From NCBI RefSeq assembly GCF_905220565.1, contig NC_059417.1:6587018-6651017 (forward strand): 64,000 nt of DNA, read 5' to 3'. How positions within the stretch are numbered: position 1 is the first letter of the stretch; every line of letters starts with the position of its first letter. The notes beneath the pieces were generated by a model, which did no database searches, was not told the origin of the DNA, and was given only the letters and a program-made list of their open reading frames with translations. The position numbers and the translations under genes were made by a program. This DNA is from Melitaea cinxia (Eukaryota > Arthropoda > Insecta > Lepidoptera > Nymphalidae). Below, piece by piece: positions 36,373 to 46,309 of the stretch.

Positions 36373-36810
36373 TATTACTATCGTACTATAAATATAAATA
36401 TCTATAACAAGCACACATGATCGTCTGTTCCTTAGGTAAGCAACTTCATGCTTGTTTTATTGAACAGTCAATTGATATAGTTACATATCTTTTTTTCAAT
36501 AAACACACATACAATACACGTAAATAGTACATATACATATATGAATACATCATTGCTTTCTGGTTCGAGGGTTGTGAGTTTGATTTCTACCCCGAGCCGG
36601 GATTGTTATAAACTGCTTCCAAGGGGCTAGACATACTAAGTGTACCTACACTAACCATTCTTTCTTCCAAATACCAAAGTTGCCTGATATAAAATACAAA
36701 AACAAACCCACTGTAAATAGCTTGTTGTATTGTATAAGTTAAATCCGTCGTACAATATATTTAAATAAATATATTAATAGTATAATCTATTAGTCATTTA
36801 TTGCTAACTA

Positions 36811-37107
36811 GCTGACCCGGCGAACTTCGTATCGCCTAACACAAACTTTATCGTATGGTATTAAAGTTCAAATTGACTTTTAAGTATTATCACAAATCTT
36901 TTGTATGTGAGTATAGAAAAGTGTTGTTTTTAGACTTTTTCAGGAAATTTAAATTTTTTTTTTTTTTTAGAATTTTTCTCTCCGTAAGAACCATCCTCGT
37001 ACTTCAAGGAATATTTTAAAAAAAGAATTAGCGAAATCGGTCAAACCGTTCTCGAGTTTTGCGCTTAGCAACACATTCAGCGACTCATTTTTATATTATA
37101 GATTTAG
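36811..37107 (-). repeat. H2-like Helitron element
   Basis: CTAGCTGACCCGGCGAACTT at one end. The other end has AACCGTTCTCGAGTTTTGCG and CTTAGCAACACATTCAG followed by TTTTTATATTATAGAT. Confidence 0.65.
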
Positions 37108-37499
37108 ATAAAGTTACATCAGTAATCCTTGACCAAAAACTTTTATCATGTGCAAGTTGATGCGACAAATTAATTTTTGCGTTTCAATTCATTGTTTAAC
37201 TTTTTAGAGGTAGTGACGTGTGACGACATACGACGTCAATCAAAATTTTTGTAAACGATATAATTTTAGAAGTGAAATCAGTTTTCTTTCATACCTAAAA
37301 TATTTCTTTTTTACAGATATAACTATATACATTTGTAACTTCATGTAAGTATTCTTATTTATTTAAGGTAATGAAATTGAATTTAGTACTTACTTACATA
37401 ATATGTCCTAAGTAACAAAACCAAAAATTATAGTTATATAGGTATAGTTACTGACATGTATTGAAGATTTATCAAGAGGTAAAACAAGCCCTAAATAAT

Positions 37500-37791
37500 A
37501 TGTACGATTTTATTTTTGTGTACCCACACATTAGGAATTCTAAACATTTTTGAATATCATATCAAAAATTGACCGCTCCAGCGGGATTCGAACCCGCGTC
37601 TCCGACTGACCGTGTCGGCGCTCTAGCCAATTAAGCTATGGAACAATGTACCCGCTAGAGCGAAATTCTTGATATGATGATTTTTATTTTCGGTTTAAGC
37701 GAACCGCGTTCGGTCACACGGTCAGTCGGAGACGCGGGTTCGAATCCCGCTGGAGCGGTCAATTTTTGATATGATATTCAAAAATGTTTAG
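37500..37791 (-). repeat. S6 element with inverted 5' duplication, flanked by target duplications
   Basis: AAGCCCTAAATAAT occurs at 37,486-37,499 and again at 37,792-37,805, a perfect 14-bp target-site duplication. Between them lies the S6 3' end, a full tRNA-like domain (37,574-37,645), the 5' half, and then an inverted second copy of the tRNA T-arm plus 3' flank (about 37,706-37,791). The whole insert can fold back on itself. Its right edge is 62 bp before the ATG of the CFAP144-like gene. Confidence 0.8.
37574..37645 (-). tRNA. tRNA-like domain of S6
   Basis: Same cloverleaf as 15,312-15,383, with T stem GCGGG/CCCGC restored and one acceptor mismatch (TGTTCCA against TGGAGCG). C33 and loop ACGGTCA retained. 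Scored as a SINE part. Confidence 0.5.
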
Positions 37792-37867
37792 AAGCCCTAA
37801 ATAATTTTAAATCAATAACATGAATTGATAGTTACAGTTTTAAGGGATAAACGCAGTGGTATTAAAA

Positions 37868-40095
37868 ATGGGCCGAGAAGGAAAATGTACGTTCGGAACG
37901 CGGATGCCGATCGACATTCACATGCTTAACGAAATCATATACAGAGAAGTGAAACACTTTCGCAATTATAAGATATATAGACCGAACTTTGGATGTAAGT
38001 AGAAACATAACGATCCCATAATTCTATTCGCTTTAGCCTGTAATATCCCACTACTGGCATAGGTATCTTTCTCCATGTAGGAGAAGGATCAGAACTTAAT
38101 CCACCACGCTGCTCCAATGCGGGTTCCCGACTAGAAAAAAAGATCAGGCTCAACCAGATCATGTATCTGAACCGGATCAGAATAGAATGAGGCATGCCAG
38201 ATCCGGCAAGCTCTATCAGGACCGGGTCTCGGTCCTGGACCAGTCCAGACAAGGATAGACTGGTGTGAAATATAATGAAGCATGGTAAGGCATACTGGAT
38301 CAGGACCCGGTCCGGTCCAGATCAGGATAGCCTGATGTAAAATATAATCAAGTATGGTAAGGCATATAGGATCAGGACCCGGTCCGGTCCAGATCAGGAT
38401 AGCCTGAAAGAAATTACGCGAACTGAGCCTGAATCGCGCTATTAATGTTTTTAAGCGCACTTAGTATAGATACAGTTATCAGGACAGTCTAGCAGGGAGT
38501 CCATTTCTACACAGTGGAGCAGTCGTAAGTAATAAGAAATAGTTAATTAGTAGTTAATTATTAGAAGTTGATAAATAAAATTTAATTAATAATAATAATT
38601 AATTAATAACATAAAAATACAAATAATAATATTTAAAGTAAAAACATAAATAAATAATATATTGGAAAAAAATAAACGGAAATAAATATCATAATAATTA
38701 TGTTAAGTAACATATTTATAATATCAATTCTTTTTTTTTTTTTGTTAAACAATTTTTCGAGAATATACATTCGTGTTTTTTAAAAGGACCGGACCGAACC
38801 GGCTAATCAGGATGAGATGAGATTTCCTGATCTGGACCCGATCAGGAAATCTCATCTCATCCTGATCAGGTCCAGACCAATCATCTGCGTTACATGCCTT
38901 ATCTAGTCCTGATCAGGCATGCCTGGTCCGGTCCTTCTAAGGAAGACGAAAAAATTTCTACTCGGGTTAGCGCATAAATCTATTATTTTTAAGTAATATT
39001 GGTTTTTGACCTCTTGTTACCTTATTACATCTAACAAACAATGTTTCTTAGACAAAACAGATAGATATGTTTCTATTTCGAATTTAATCAACTTATAATT
39101 TTGATTTTAAATGAATACAATATATTAGAAAGAATTTAAATAATTCGTTACACAATACCAACATATCTGTACTATAAAACAATACTACAGCAGCCTGCAA
39201 GTATAATACTTTTGACAAATACCACATGTTACTATTGAATTTGATTAAGCTTTTTGATTAAAACTTATCCAAAGCTTTACTCTAGTCCAAAATGTACTTA
39301 TTATGGCTTATCTCGTTTTCAATAACTATAAACTTATGATTAACAATTATAAACTGAATTATTTCTCATAGCTATACCAGTGACGGGCAAATTCTATGCC
39401 GCTCATGACCAGCTCAAAGCAGAATCGAAAGAGCAAACTGAGAAGGTCGATAACTATCATCACAACGTTGCGCAGACGAGGGCTAAGGGACCACATAGCA
39501 AATACCCTGCACCGGCGACTGACAACCAAGTGTACGTAATTTTTTTTAGAAAATTTAGATAATTAGTATATATTTCTTAAATATCAGCAAATTTTTAATG
39601 TCAATGTACTTTCACACCAATTTTTTCAATTAGATAACTGGAATAGTAAGTACTGCCCTGTTACTGCGTTGATGAACGAAAAACAACGATTATCACATCA
39701 TAATCGGTAGTCAATTTAAAGTTGCCAATGAATCTCATAACACTTCTCACTGCCATCCCATGACATAGTGACATTGACAGAGTTGACTACGCGACTGCAA
39801 CGCTCCTGGTATTGCAGTCGTCCATATACCACAGTATCTGCTCATCATCAGGCGAACTTGTTTGCCACCATTATAGCATAAAAACTAGCATAAACTGCTA
39901 AATGAAAACTTTTGAGATATTTTTTTTAGTTATGGCTGGTACGACCAACCATTAGTTCCAATGGACCGTAACGACCGACGCTTCTATCATCCGAAGAGGG
40001 AGAGCTCACACACTAAAGTCGAAATCATTATCCTCATGTCTAACCCGAGGAAAAGAGGACAAACCTCGCAAGATGTCCCACGAAAGGTGAAATAA
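37868..40095 (+). CDS. CFAP144: CFAP144/FAM183-like axonemal protein, 3 exons
   Basis: Coding exons are 37,868-37,994, 39,372-39,531 and 39,930-40,095. Donors are GTAAGT and GTACGT, acceptors are CATAG and TTTTTTTAG, and phases (1, then 2) agree at both junctions. The product is 150 aa. Exon 1 gives a basic helix (HMLNEIIYREVKHFRNYKIY). Exon 2 ends with the family-type stretch HHNVAQTRAKGPHSKYPAP, and exon 3 opens with YGWYDQPLV then RNDRRFYHP. The order HH-x-A...GP..KY...T...GW...PL...R.DRR..HP is the pattern I know from CFAP144/FAM183 proteins, which are small microtubule-associated proteins of cilia and sperm tails. The last 20 residues are basic and less typical. A polyA signal AATAAA is at 40,245-40,250. 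Intron 1 carries a palindromic transposon-like element and an S1 remnant; intron 2 carries an S2 remnant. Family call is from motif memory, not a search. Confidence 0.8.
38030..38122 (-). repeat. SINE family S1, 3' end only
   Basis: TTAGCCTGTAATATCCCACT through GAGAAGGATCAGAACTTAAT to GCTGCTCCAATGCGGG. It is cut by the element that follows at 38,123. Confidence 0.65.
38123..38965. mobile_element. Palindrome-rich DNA-transposon-like element in CFAP144 intron 1
   Basis: The outer ends CCCGACTAGAAA (38,126) and TTTCTACTCGGG (38,955) are inverted repeats with one mismatch. Inside the left end a roughly 70-bp unit built on GGATCAGGACCCGGTCCGGT and CCAGATCAGGATAGCCTGA is tandemly repeated. The right end holds related GATCAGG / CCTGATC and GGACCGGACC words on both strands. 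The centre (38,470-38,760) is AT-rich. No transposase. The element interrupts an S1 copy, so it is younger than that SINE. Confidence 0.6.
38806..38866. repeat. Perfect 27-bp inverted repeat with 7-nt loop
   Basis: The left arm (starts ATCAGGATGAGATGAG, ends CCTGATC) and the right arm are exact reverse complements around TGGACCC. Confidence 0.95.
39750..39885 (-). repeat. S2-like remnant in CFAP144 intron 2
   Basis: GCGACTGCAACGCTCCTGGT, ATTGCAGTCGTCCATATACC and AGGCGAACTTGTTTGCCACC follow the S2 end in diverged form. Confidence 0.5.
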
Positions 40096-40319
40096 ATGCC
40101 TAAATTGGAATTAACAAGCAAAAAAATAAGATAAAAAGACACTTCCAAGCGCAGCGTAAACCGCTTTGGGCCAGATTATCTCAAGATCTGTACTCAAACA
40201 TTTTAATACTTTGATAGCTCTATACTGCTCAGTATAAACGTGTTAATAAAAATATGTCTAATTTAACATTTATTTATTTTTCGTCAATTATAATTTAGAT
40301 TTTATTTTTATTATTACAA

Positions 40320-43300
40320 TTACTCCTGCGTTTCTTTATCTTTAGCGGCGTATTGATTCCAACAGTTTTTCGCTTTCTTATTGAAATCCTTCTTGTCCAG
40401 TGGACGTAAGTGAGCAGCTGCGACTCGATCACTGTAAAATAATAATATATTTATCTGTTGACTCTAGTATTGAGAGCTATGGTATATCTATCTATACTTA
40501 AAGCAAACAATTCGGCAGCATTAGTCCTCCTGATAAAAATGACATTATTACTGTTTATGTTAACAAAATTTCACCATTACCAGGTCTACGCATTACAAAA
40601 ATTTCTTCTCAAACCTTAAATATGATTGTTACAGCCTGAATTTTAAGAATAATTTGGTCTGTGTAAAAGCTAAATGTTACTTCATGAATGATACACAAAA
40701 CAACACAAAACCTTAGTATGTAGGTATTTATCAAATAGTATCTGTATCTCAAAATTTGCTTATATTATCTGAAAAACCTAGAGAATTTAAGCTTGTCTAG
40801 AATATTAACATAATACTATATAGTAGAAGAGTTGGGTTGTTTAATCGGTCTGACTTCCTGACCTATTGCATTGACTTTTTTGCAAAAACACACCCTGTTT
40901 TTGGAGGAAGATTATAATACGTAGCATTTATACACACTGGTGCATAAGTTGTCGTCACAAACTAAGACAAAACCACGCGGATTCTCTATTAAAATAATAA
41001 AGCAATAACAACTCTAGAAAAGAGAGGGCTTGTAAAACGTTATGAAATGAATAATGTTTTAAATGAAATTGAGAAAGTTTCTTAATATGTAAATAATCCT
41101 TTCAACAGTCAAATCCCTTTGATTCTAATAATTGACATTAAAGTTTTGATCTCTATTTTATTATAAAATGAAATTGTTGACCAAGGCTTTATTCATATTG
41201 ACGAAGAGTCGCAGCGTTGTCATAAATCTTTATTAGCACACAATAAATGAGATCAATTTTAATAAACTACCACTCTCTCCATACGAATTAACCCATTCCT
41301 CCCCAGTGTCCTATTTTTAAGACACTATTTTCATATATTTTTTTTTACATGTTAGGCCTTTTATTTTTATTATTTTTGATGAAAATCATATTTTTACAAT
41401 ATTTTTCTAATAAGATAATTTTTCTTCACTATAAAAAATGTTTACGCAATTTTACTGTATTTTTTTTAAACTGATCTTTTCTGTTACCTCAAGAAGAGAA
41501 TTATGTTCCGATTTTAAATACCATAAAAGAAAGAGGTTACCGACTTCAAAGTACATAAAACTGATTTTTAGATCTCTATCAAATATATAACAAATAAAAA
41601 CAAAAACAAAATTTGATTTGGGAACTTGTGGTATACATTAAAAATAAGCCGTACTATAAATATGACACTGGGAACATGTCTGTACAATTTGCCGCGAAAG
41701 CGCGTTCGATCCTGTTACGCTACATACAGGTTCAAACGTGTCAATTGTTTGTTTCTTGCGGGTCTTGCTTGTTTTTACATTAGTCGATAAGTCTACGCCG
41801 AACACATTATCTCTTCGTATCACCACTTGCCTCAAAGTAAACTATATTGGTGTAGAGATGATGATGTACACATCCCATTTGTTGAGCGAGCAATGTCTCG
41901 TAATCGTTTTGACAAAATTAAATCCTTTTTACATTTCAATGACAACTCAAGAATTGATAATACTGACAAAGCTTTCAAAATTCGTCCATTTATCGATAAA
42001 GCTAATGAATCATTCCGAAAGTTTGGGGTATTTGAATCCAATTTAGCTGTTGATGAAATGATCGTCAAATATTTTGGTCACCATGGAATCAAACAATTTA
42101 TTAAAGGTAAACCAGTGAGGTTTGGGTACAAGTTTTGGGCACTGTGTGGAGTCAGCGGATATTGTTATAACTTTTCGCTTTATATAGGCAAGGATGCTCA
42201 AATCCCTGCTAGTACTGGCGACGGCTTGGGTTCAGCAGTTGTAAAAAAGTTGCTCTCTGTATGTACAGATCCCAGAGCACATGCAGTCTATTTCGATAAC
42301 TTTTCCTGCAGCATGCAATTGTTGATTGATTTGAAATCTCAAGGGTTCAGAGCTACAGGGACAGTCAGAGACAATAGAACTAAGAAATGTCCTATCATGA
42401 CCAAACAAGAGATGAAAAAGAAAGACCGAGGTTATTCCGATCATCGTTTTGATAAAAATAATGAAATATTATGCGTGAAATGGCATGACAATAATGTAGT
42501 ATGTCTTTTGACTAATTTTGATACTGTTGAACCTTTTGTAAAAACTAATAGGTACTCAAAGAAAGAAAAGGCCAAAATAGCCGTGAATCAGCCAAGGCTT
42601 ATTCATAATTATAATAAAAACATGGGAGGAGTGGATAAACATGATTGGCTGATTTCTAAATATCCAATCCGCTTTAGAGGTAAAAAATGGTATTGGCCTC
42701 TAGTCACCCGTATTTTAGACATGTACCTAGTGAATGCATGGATTATTTACAACCAGGTAAATAAAGATGAAAACATCCCTCTGCTAGATTTTAGACGAAG
42801 GGTTTGTTATTCTTGGATTAAAAAATTGGAAGGCAAGGCAAGTAAACCTACACCAGGTTCTTCAGAAGTTCTTTTACAACCTGTCAGGTTTGATAATTTT
42901 GGTCACTACATGACGAAGAGGGACAAACAGAGGCGTTGCCAAGGACACGGCTGTAAAAAAAAACCTCTAACCTTTTGTGTTAAATGTGAAAAAACACTTT
43001 GCAGTGATTGCTTTATACCTTATCATACAAAATAAGCCCATCAATTTTTTTTTAAAACAGTTTGTGGTCATTGTTTTCAAATAAAGCTGATTTTCTAATA
43101 ATTGTTCACTTTTATTATTTCTGATCACATGTCCCCATTGTCATATTTATAGGACAGGCTGACTCAGCAAGGAAGGTAATTTTTTTATTTTATTTTTTGT
43201 CAAAATATTTTTTCTTAATATATTATGAATTTAATTTAAAGATTTTATCAAAAAATTCCAATGTTTTCGATGCTTGGGAAGTAATGGGTTAAGCAAACTC

Positions 43301-44334
43301 CGCTAGATCCCTGATCTCCTGGATTTCAACAAAAGCTGAATGATCCGAGTACCTTTTTGTGATAACTATATATAGTGTGATGTATGTACTGTATGATTTC
43401 TGGTTAAAACTAATTACCTATATGTTTTGTTTTGTTGCTCGTTAAATAGTGTTCGTAAGCGATGTGTGTCATGAATATATTTTGTTCTATTTCTATTCCT
43501 AAGTATATCGATTCAAACCGACCGAAATTCTAACGGGAACGCCTGTCTTAAGGGCTTATTTCAACTATTCGATTTGAATATCTCATTCTACTTTACTAAG
43601 TTTAATTGGTCAATTATTTTATTTATTTATTTATTTATTTATTTTTATTTATTATTTATTTCATTTGGACAAGAGTAGTTGCTACATCACAATTTTCACA
43701 TAAAAACTATACTACAATTGAGCTTAAAAACTCAACATTTTAAGTTATTACAACATGCACAAAAAGAGATGTAACACTAGTATTATCAAAAACATTATAT
43801 CTACAAATTGAAATACAGATGAGTATAATTAAAAATAGATGTAGTTAAAGTTAAAAACAAACAAACAGCAAACACAAAAACCAATAAAAGCAAAATCATT
43901 TATAAGTAATTAATCCCTCAACAATTCCAAAACAACTTTTTTGAACGCAGATAATCTTATAATATATATAAATCTCATGTCACAATGTTTGTCCTCAATG
44001 GACTCCTAAACTACTTAACCGATTTTAGTCAAATTTGCACACTGTGTGCAGTTTGATCCAACTTAAAAGATAGGCTATATTTTATTGTGATATATTATGT
44101 TATTATTATATTTCAGAAAAAAATAAGGTGATACGAAGTTCGCCAGGTCAGCTAGTATATTTTAACGCAAATGGGTCAAAATGTAACTTACGCAAACTCC
44201 TCATATGTTTTAGCAGTATGAATGGCATCACATTTAACATCATTGACTCTCCAATGCCGTCGATCCTGCTCCACGCTTTTTTTGAGTTGAAGCTCCATAG
44301 CGATTATATCATCTTGACTTAGAGGTTCATTCAT
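40320..44334 (-). CDS. CCDC103: CCDC103/DNAAF19-like dynein-arm assembly factor, 2 exons
   Basis: Exon 1 is 44,334 down to 44,192, donor GC|GTAAGT, phase 2. Exon 2 is 40,431 down to 40,320 with acceptor TTTTACAG, and the joined codon is GCT. The product is 84 aa. It begins MNEPLSQDDIIAMELQLKKS, a helical N-terminus. It then gives TYEEFA, and across the junction DRVAAAHLRPLDKKD. This matches the characteristic N-terminal block of CCDC103 (YEEF followed by a short spacer and V.A.HL.PL..KD), a cytoplasmic/axonemal factor needed to attach outer dynein arms. The protein stops 20 residues later, so the C-terminal RPAP3-type domain of vertebrate CCDC103 is absent. Minus-strand polyA signals lie at about 40,270-40,306. 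The 3.76-kb intron holds a piggyBac element and an H1 element. Two X-box-like sites precede the start codon. Confidence 0.82.
40436..41287. other. Intron sequence of the CCDC103-like gene, left of piggyBac
   Basis: AT-rich. No exon or repeat recognised. Confidence 0.4.
41288..43292 (+). mobile_element. piggyBac-family transposon with TIRs and TTAA duplications
   Basis: TTAA is present at 41,288-41,291 and 43,289-43,292. Immediately inside are inverted ends: CCCATTCCTCCCCAGTGTC on the left, and on the right (reversed) CCCATTACTTCCCAAGCATC. They match at the first six bases and most of the next ten. TTAA target duplication and CCC-starting TIRs are the hallmark of piggyBac. Length is 1,997 bp without the duplications, shorter than usual autonomous copies (about 2.4 kb). 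The transposase ORF is 5'-incomplete. Inserted in the CCDC103-like intron; transposase and host gene are on opposite strands. Confidence 0.9.
41791..43035 (+). CDS. piggyBac transposase, N-terminally incomplete
   Basis: The frame is open from 41,791 (after TAA at 41,788) to TAA at 43,033-43,035, about 414 codons, with no convincing start. It encodes the DDE_Tnp_1_7 (piggyBac) catalytic domain: LPQSKLYW and AMSRNRFDKIKSFLHFND near its start, then the acidic residues in NLAVDEMIV, VYFDNFS and KNMGGVDKHD. All expected catalytic aspartates are therefore present. The C-terminus is a cysteine-rich domain (CQGHGCKKK, then CVKCEKTLCSDC), which in this family binds the transposon ends. The first 130-180 residues expected in full transposases are not readable in the 500 bp between the left TIR and 41,791. 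I infer that the 5' coding part was lost or corrupted. Confidence 0.88.
   Translation, partial: VYAEHIISSYHHLPQSKLYWCRDDDVHIPFVERAMSRNRFDKIKSFLHFNDNSRIDNTDKAFKIRPFIDKANESFRKFGVFESNLAVDEMIVKYFGHHGIKQFIKGKPVRFGYKFWALCGVSGYCYNFSLYIGKDAQIPASTGDGLGSAVVKKLLSVCTDPRAHAVYFDNFSCSMQLLIDLKSQGFRATGTVRDNRTKKCPIMTKQEMKKKDRGYSDHRFDKNNEILCVKWHDNNVVCLLTNFDTVEPFVKTNRYSKKEKAKIAVNQPRLIHNYNKNMGGVDKHDWLISKYPIRFRGKKWYWPLVTRILDMYLVNAWIIYNQVNKDENIPLLDFRRRVCYSWIKKLEGKASKPTPGSSEVLLQPVRFDNFGHYMTKRDKQRRCQGHGCKKKPLTFCVKCEKTLCSDCFIPYHTK
43613..43665. repeat. (ATTT)n microsatellite
   Basis: Imperfect TTTA tetranucleotide run. Confidence 0.9.
43955..44157 (+). repeat. H1 Helitron-like element in the CCDC103 intron
   Basis: Near-identical to 28,655-28,853, with the same TC start, ACCGTGTGCAG-type core and CAGCTAGT end. 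It ends about 35 bp from exon 1. Confidence 0.75.
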
Positions 44335-44421
44335 AGTTAAAGTTGTTGACTAAAATGCTTGTAATAATTAATTAGAAGACTAATAAGCAAAGTGTTTGTA
44401 ATAGCTTGCAGTGATTGAATT

Positions 44422-44489
44422 GTCATATAAATAACAACGTTACCGTGGTAACTTCGTCATATAAATAACAACGTTACCATGGTAACTGT
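44422..44489. promoter_or_regulatory. Tandem pair of RFX X-box-like sites upstream of the CCDC103-like gene
   Basis: GTTACCGTGGTAAC (44,439-44,452) and GTTACCATGGTAAC (44,473-44,486) are near-perfect and perfect palindromes fitting the RFX X-box (GTNRCC-N-RGYAAC type). Each sits in a 34-bp unit GTCATATAAATAACAAC plus site, repeated head to tail. They lie about 105-152 bp upstream of the minus-strand ATG at 44,334. RFX factors drive ciliary genes in animals. The sites are seen; their use is inferred. Confidence 0.7.
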
Positions 44490-44756
44490 TAGTAGTTGCA
44501 ATGTACTGAGATTGTATACAATCTATATAAATAATAAGGGTGGATTTTAAAACACAGAATATATATATACGAATAAATAAAATAGGAGTGTCTGTTTGTA
44601 ATATTAAAATAATCGCTTTTTATTAAATGCATATGGATGCTTTGATGTACACGGTACATATACCAAAACAATATTTTCTTAAAATTTTTGTCTGTCTGTC
44701 TGTCTGTTTGTTCCAAGTAATCTCTGAAACTGTCGGACCGATTTTAACGGGACTTC

Positions 44757-45000
44757 ACGGGCTCACAAAAATAAAATCGTTGATCAAAATGAAACTTTGA
44801 ATAGTTACGGGTTTCTGTAAAGAGCTCACTATAGAGGGCGCCACGGTTCGCTTAAACCGAATATAAAAATCATCATATCAAAAATTTCGATCTAGCGGGT
44901 ATATCGTTCCATAGCTTAATTGGCTAGAACACCGACACGGTCAGTCGGAGACGCGGGTTCGATCCCCGCTGGAGCGGTCAATTTTTGATATGATATTCAA
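44757..45000 (+). repeat. S6 element, plus-strand copy
   Basis: GAATAGTTACGGGTTTCTGT, GGGCGCCACGGTTCGCTTAA, ATCATCATATCAAAAATTTC, the tRNA-like domain, then GGTCAATTTTTGATATGATA. It is 3'-truncated and abuts an S2 fragment (45,003-45,070). Confidence 0.75.
44905..44976 (+). tRNA. tRNA-like domain of S6
   Basis: 72 nt, acceptor CGTTCCA/TGGAGCG fully paired, anticodon stem CCGAC/GTCGG, T loop TTCGATC. Same non-canonical anticodon loop ACGGTCA. Confidence 0.5.
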
Positions 45001-45074
45001 AAAAACAGTATTATTTGGTTGTGATCTTCTGTAAGTTTCAGAGATTTCTCCAGTCTGGCTGTGAACTACCTTAA

Positions 45075-46002
45075 TGTTAGTATAGGCCGATGATTATAAT
45101 TAAAATATTTTATAGTGGCCTTTTCAAAAATATTTTTTTTTAACTTATACCTGCCACTTCAAATTAAAAAAAATCGATGTAAATTTAAAACTAAAGACAA
45201 ATATTCTTGTGAGCGGACGGTTAGAAAAACATTATCATGTAAATAACGTACAACGTTATATTTCTCACGATTTGGTTCACATAATAACGACTCAATTTTT
45301 TTTAAATTAAGTATTTCGTGCTTTTTAGAGTTCCTTAGCAAATAGTTCACATCGATTTATTCTTGGAACTATTGTATATAAAGATACTTCATACATATGT
45401 ATTCTAGAACCATTAGTAAGACAATAAGTAATAATAAATGAAAGTTTAGAAAAGTATAATTTCATTCGAGAAATGTTAAGCCTCTGATTAACAATTTTTT
45501 CACGGAAAAATCCACTATATTATTTAATAGTAACTATTATATTGTCACACGGATCCATTTAATCAGTCCGCAAAGTACAGTATCAAGAACCATTAGTCGT
45601 TTTAAACGAATTACGCTTAGTTTTAGAAAAAGAAACCTCGTTTACGTTTTTTGAACTATGAAACACAATTAACAACCTAGATAGTTTCAACGTTTTTATT
45701 CACAAACGCCGTGTCAAGCAACTTTTATTACAACAATGAATATCAAAAACCTGACCGATGTGTCAATACAACATGCTAATAGTTAATTATATTGTGTAAT
45801 TTTAAGTTGAAAAAGTTTAAGGTCCAAAAGACTGTCTTCTCTGTGACAATGGCACAAACAGACGAAATAAAAGAAAAGTGGAACCTACTTTATTCAACTA
45901 ACATGATTTTACCTAACTATTTCTAAGGAACCTAAATTGACTAGACGAAATATAGACCATAAAATATCACAATGTGAGTTTTCTTAGTATTAGCGGTTCA
46001 GT
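45075..46002. other. Intergenic DNA
   Basis: No gene supported. A minus-strand open frame at 45,159-45,350 has mixed polar and hydrophobic residues but no motif. A short + frame from ATG at 45,849 (25 codons) is also unconvincing. Confidence 0.35.
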
Positions 46003-46300
46003 AGTAGTGGGTGTCGTAAGAGGCGACTAAGGGATAACAAGGTTCCACAATCACCTTGGAACTTAAGAAGCCGACCGATGGCGGGATAACCATCCAACTG
46101 CTGGCTTTGAAATACACAGGCCGAAGACGGGTATCAGCGTCTTCGGTGCGACAAACCCAGTACTGCGGTCACCAACCCGCCTGCCCAGCGTGGTGACTAT
46201 GGGCAAAACACATGAGTTCACGTTATTTTTGGCGTCAACTTGTGGAGGCCTATGTCCAGCAGTGGACTGTATAGGCTGTAATGATTGATTGATTGATGAT
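46003..46300 (+). repeat. S3 element, sense copy with (TGAT)n tail
   Basis: Runs from GGGTGTCGTAAGAGGCGACT to TATGTCCAGCAGTGGACTGT, then ATAGGCTGTAATGATTGATTG. Confidence 0.8.
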
Positions 46301-46309
46301 AGCGGTTCA

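Noticed and set aside
37935..38460. Minus-strand frames of about 105 codons with repeated TGPGPDP phrases
   Set aside because: They translate the tandem GGACCCGGTCCGG units of the palindromic element and overlap exon 1 of the + strand CFAP144-like gene.
41638..41835. Minus-strand 65-codon frame at the 5' side of the piggyBac ORF
   Set aside because: Lies inside the transposon and antisense to it; no motif, and it may only reflect the corrupted 5' coding part.
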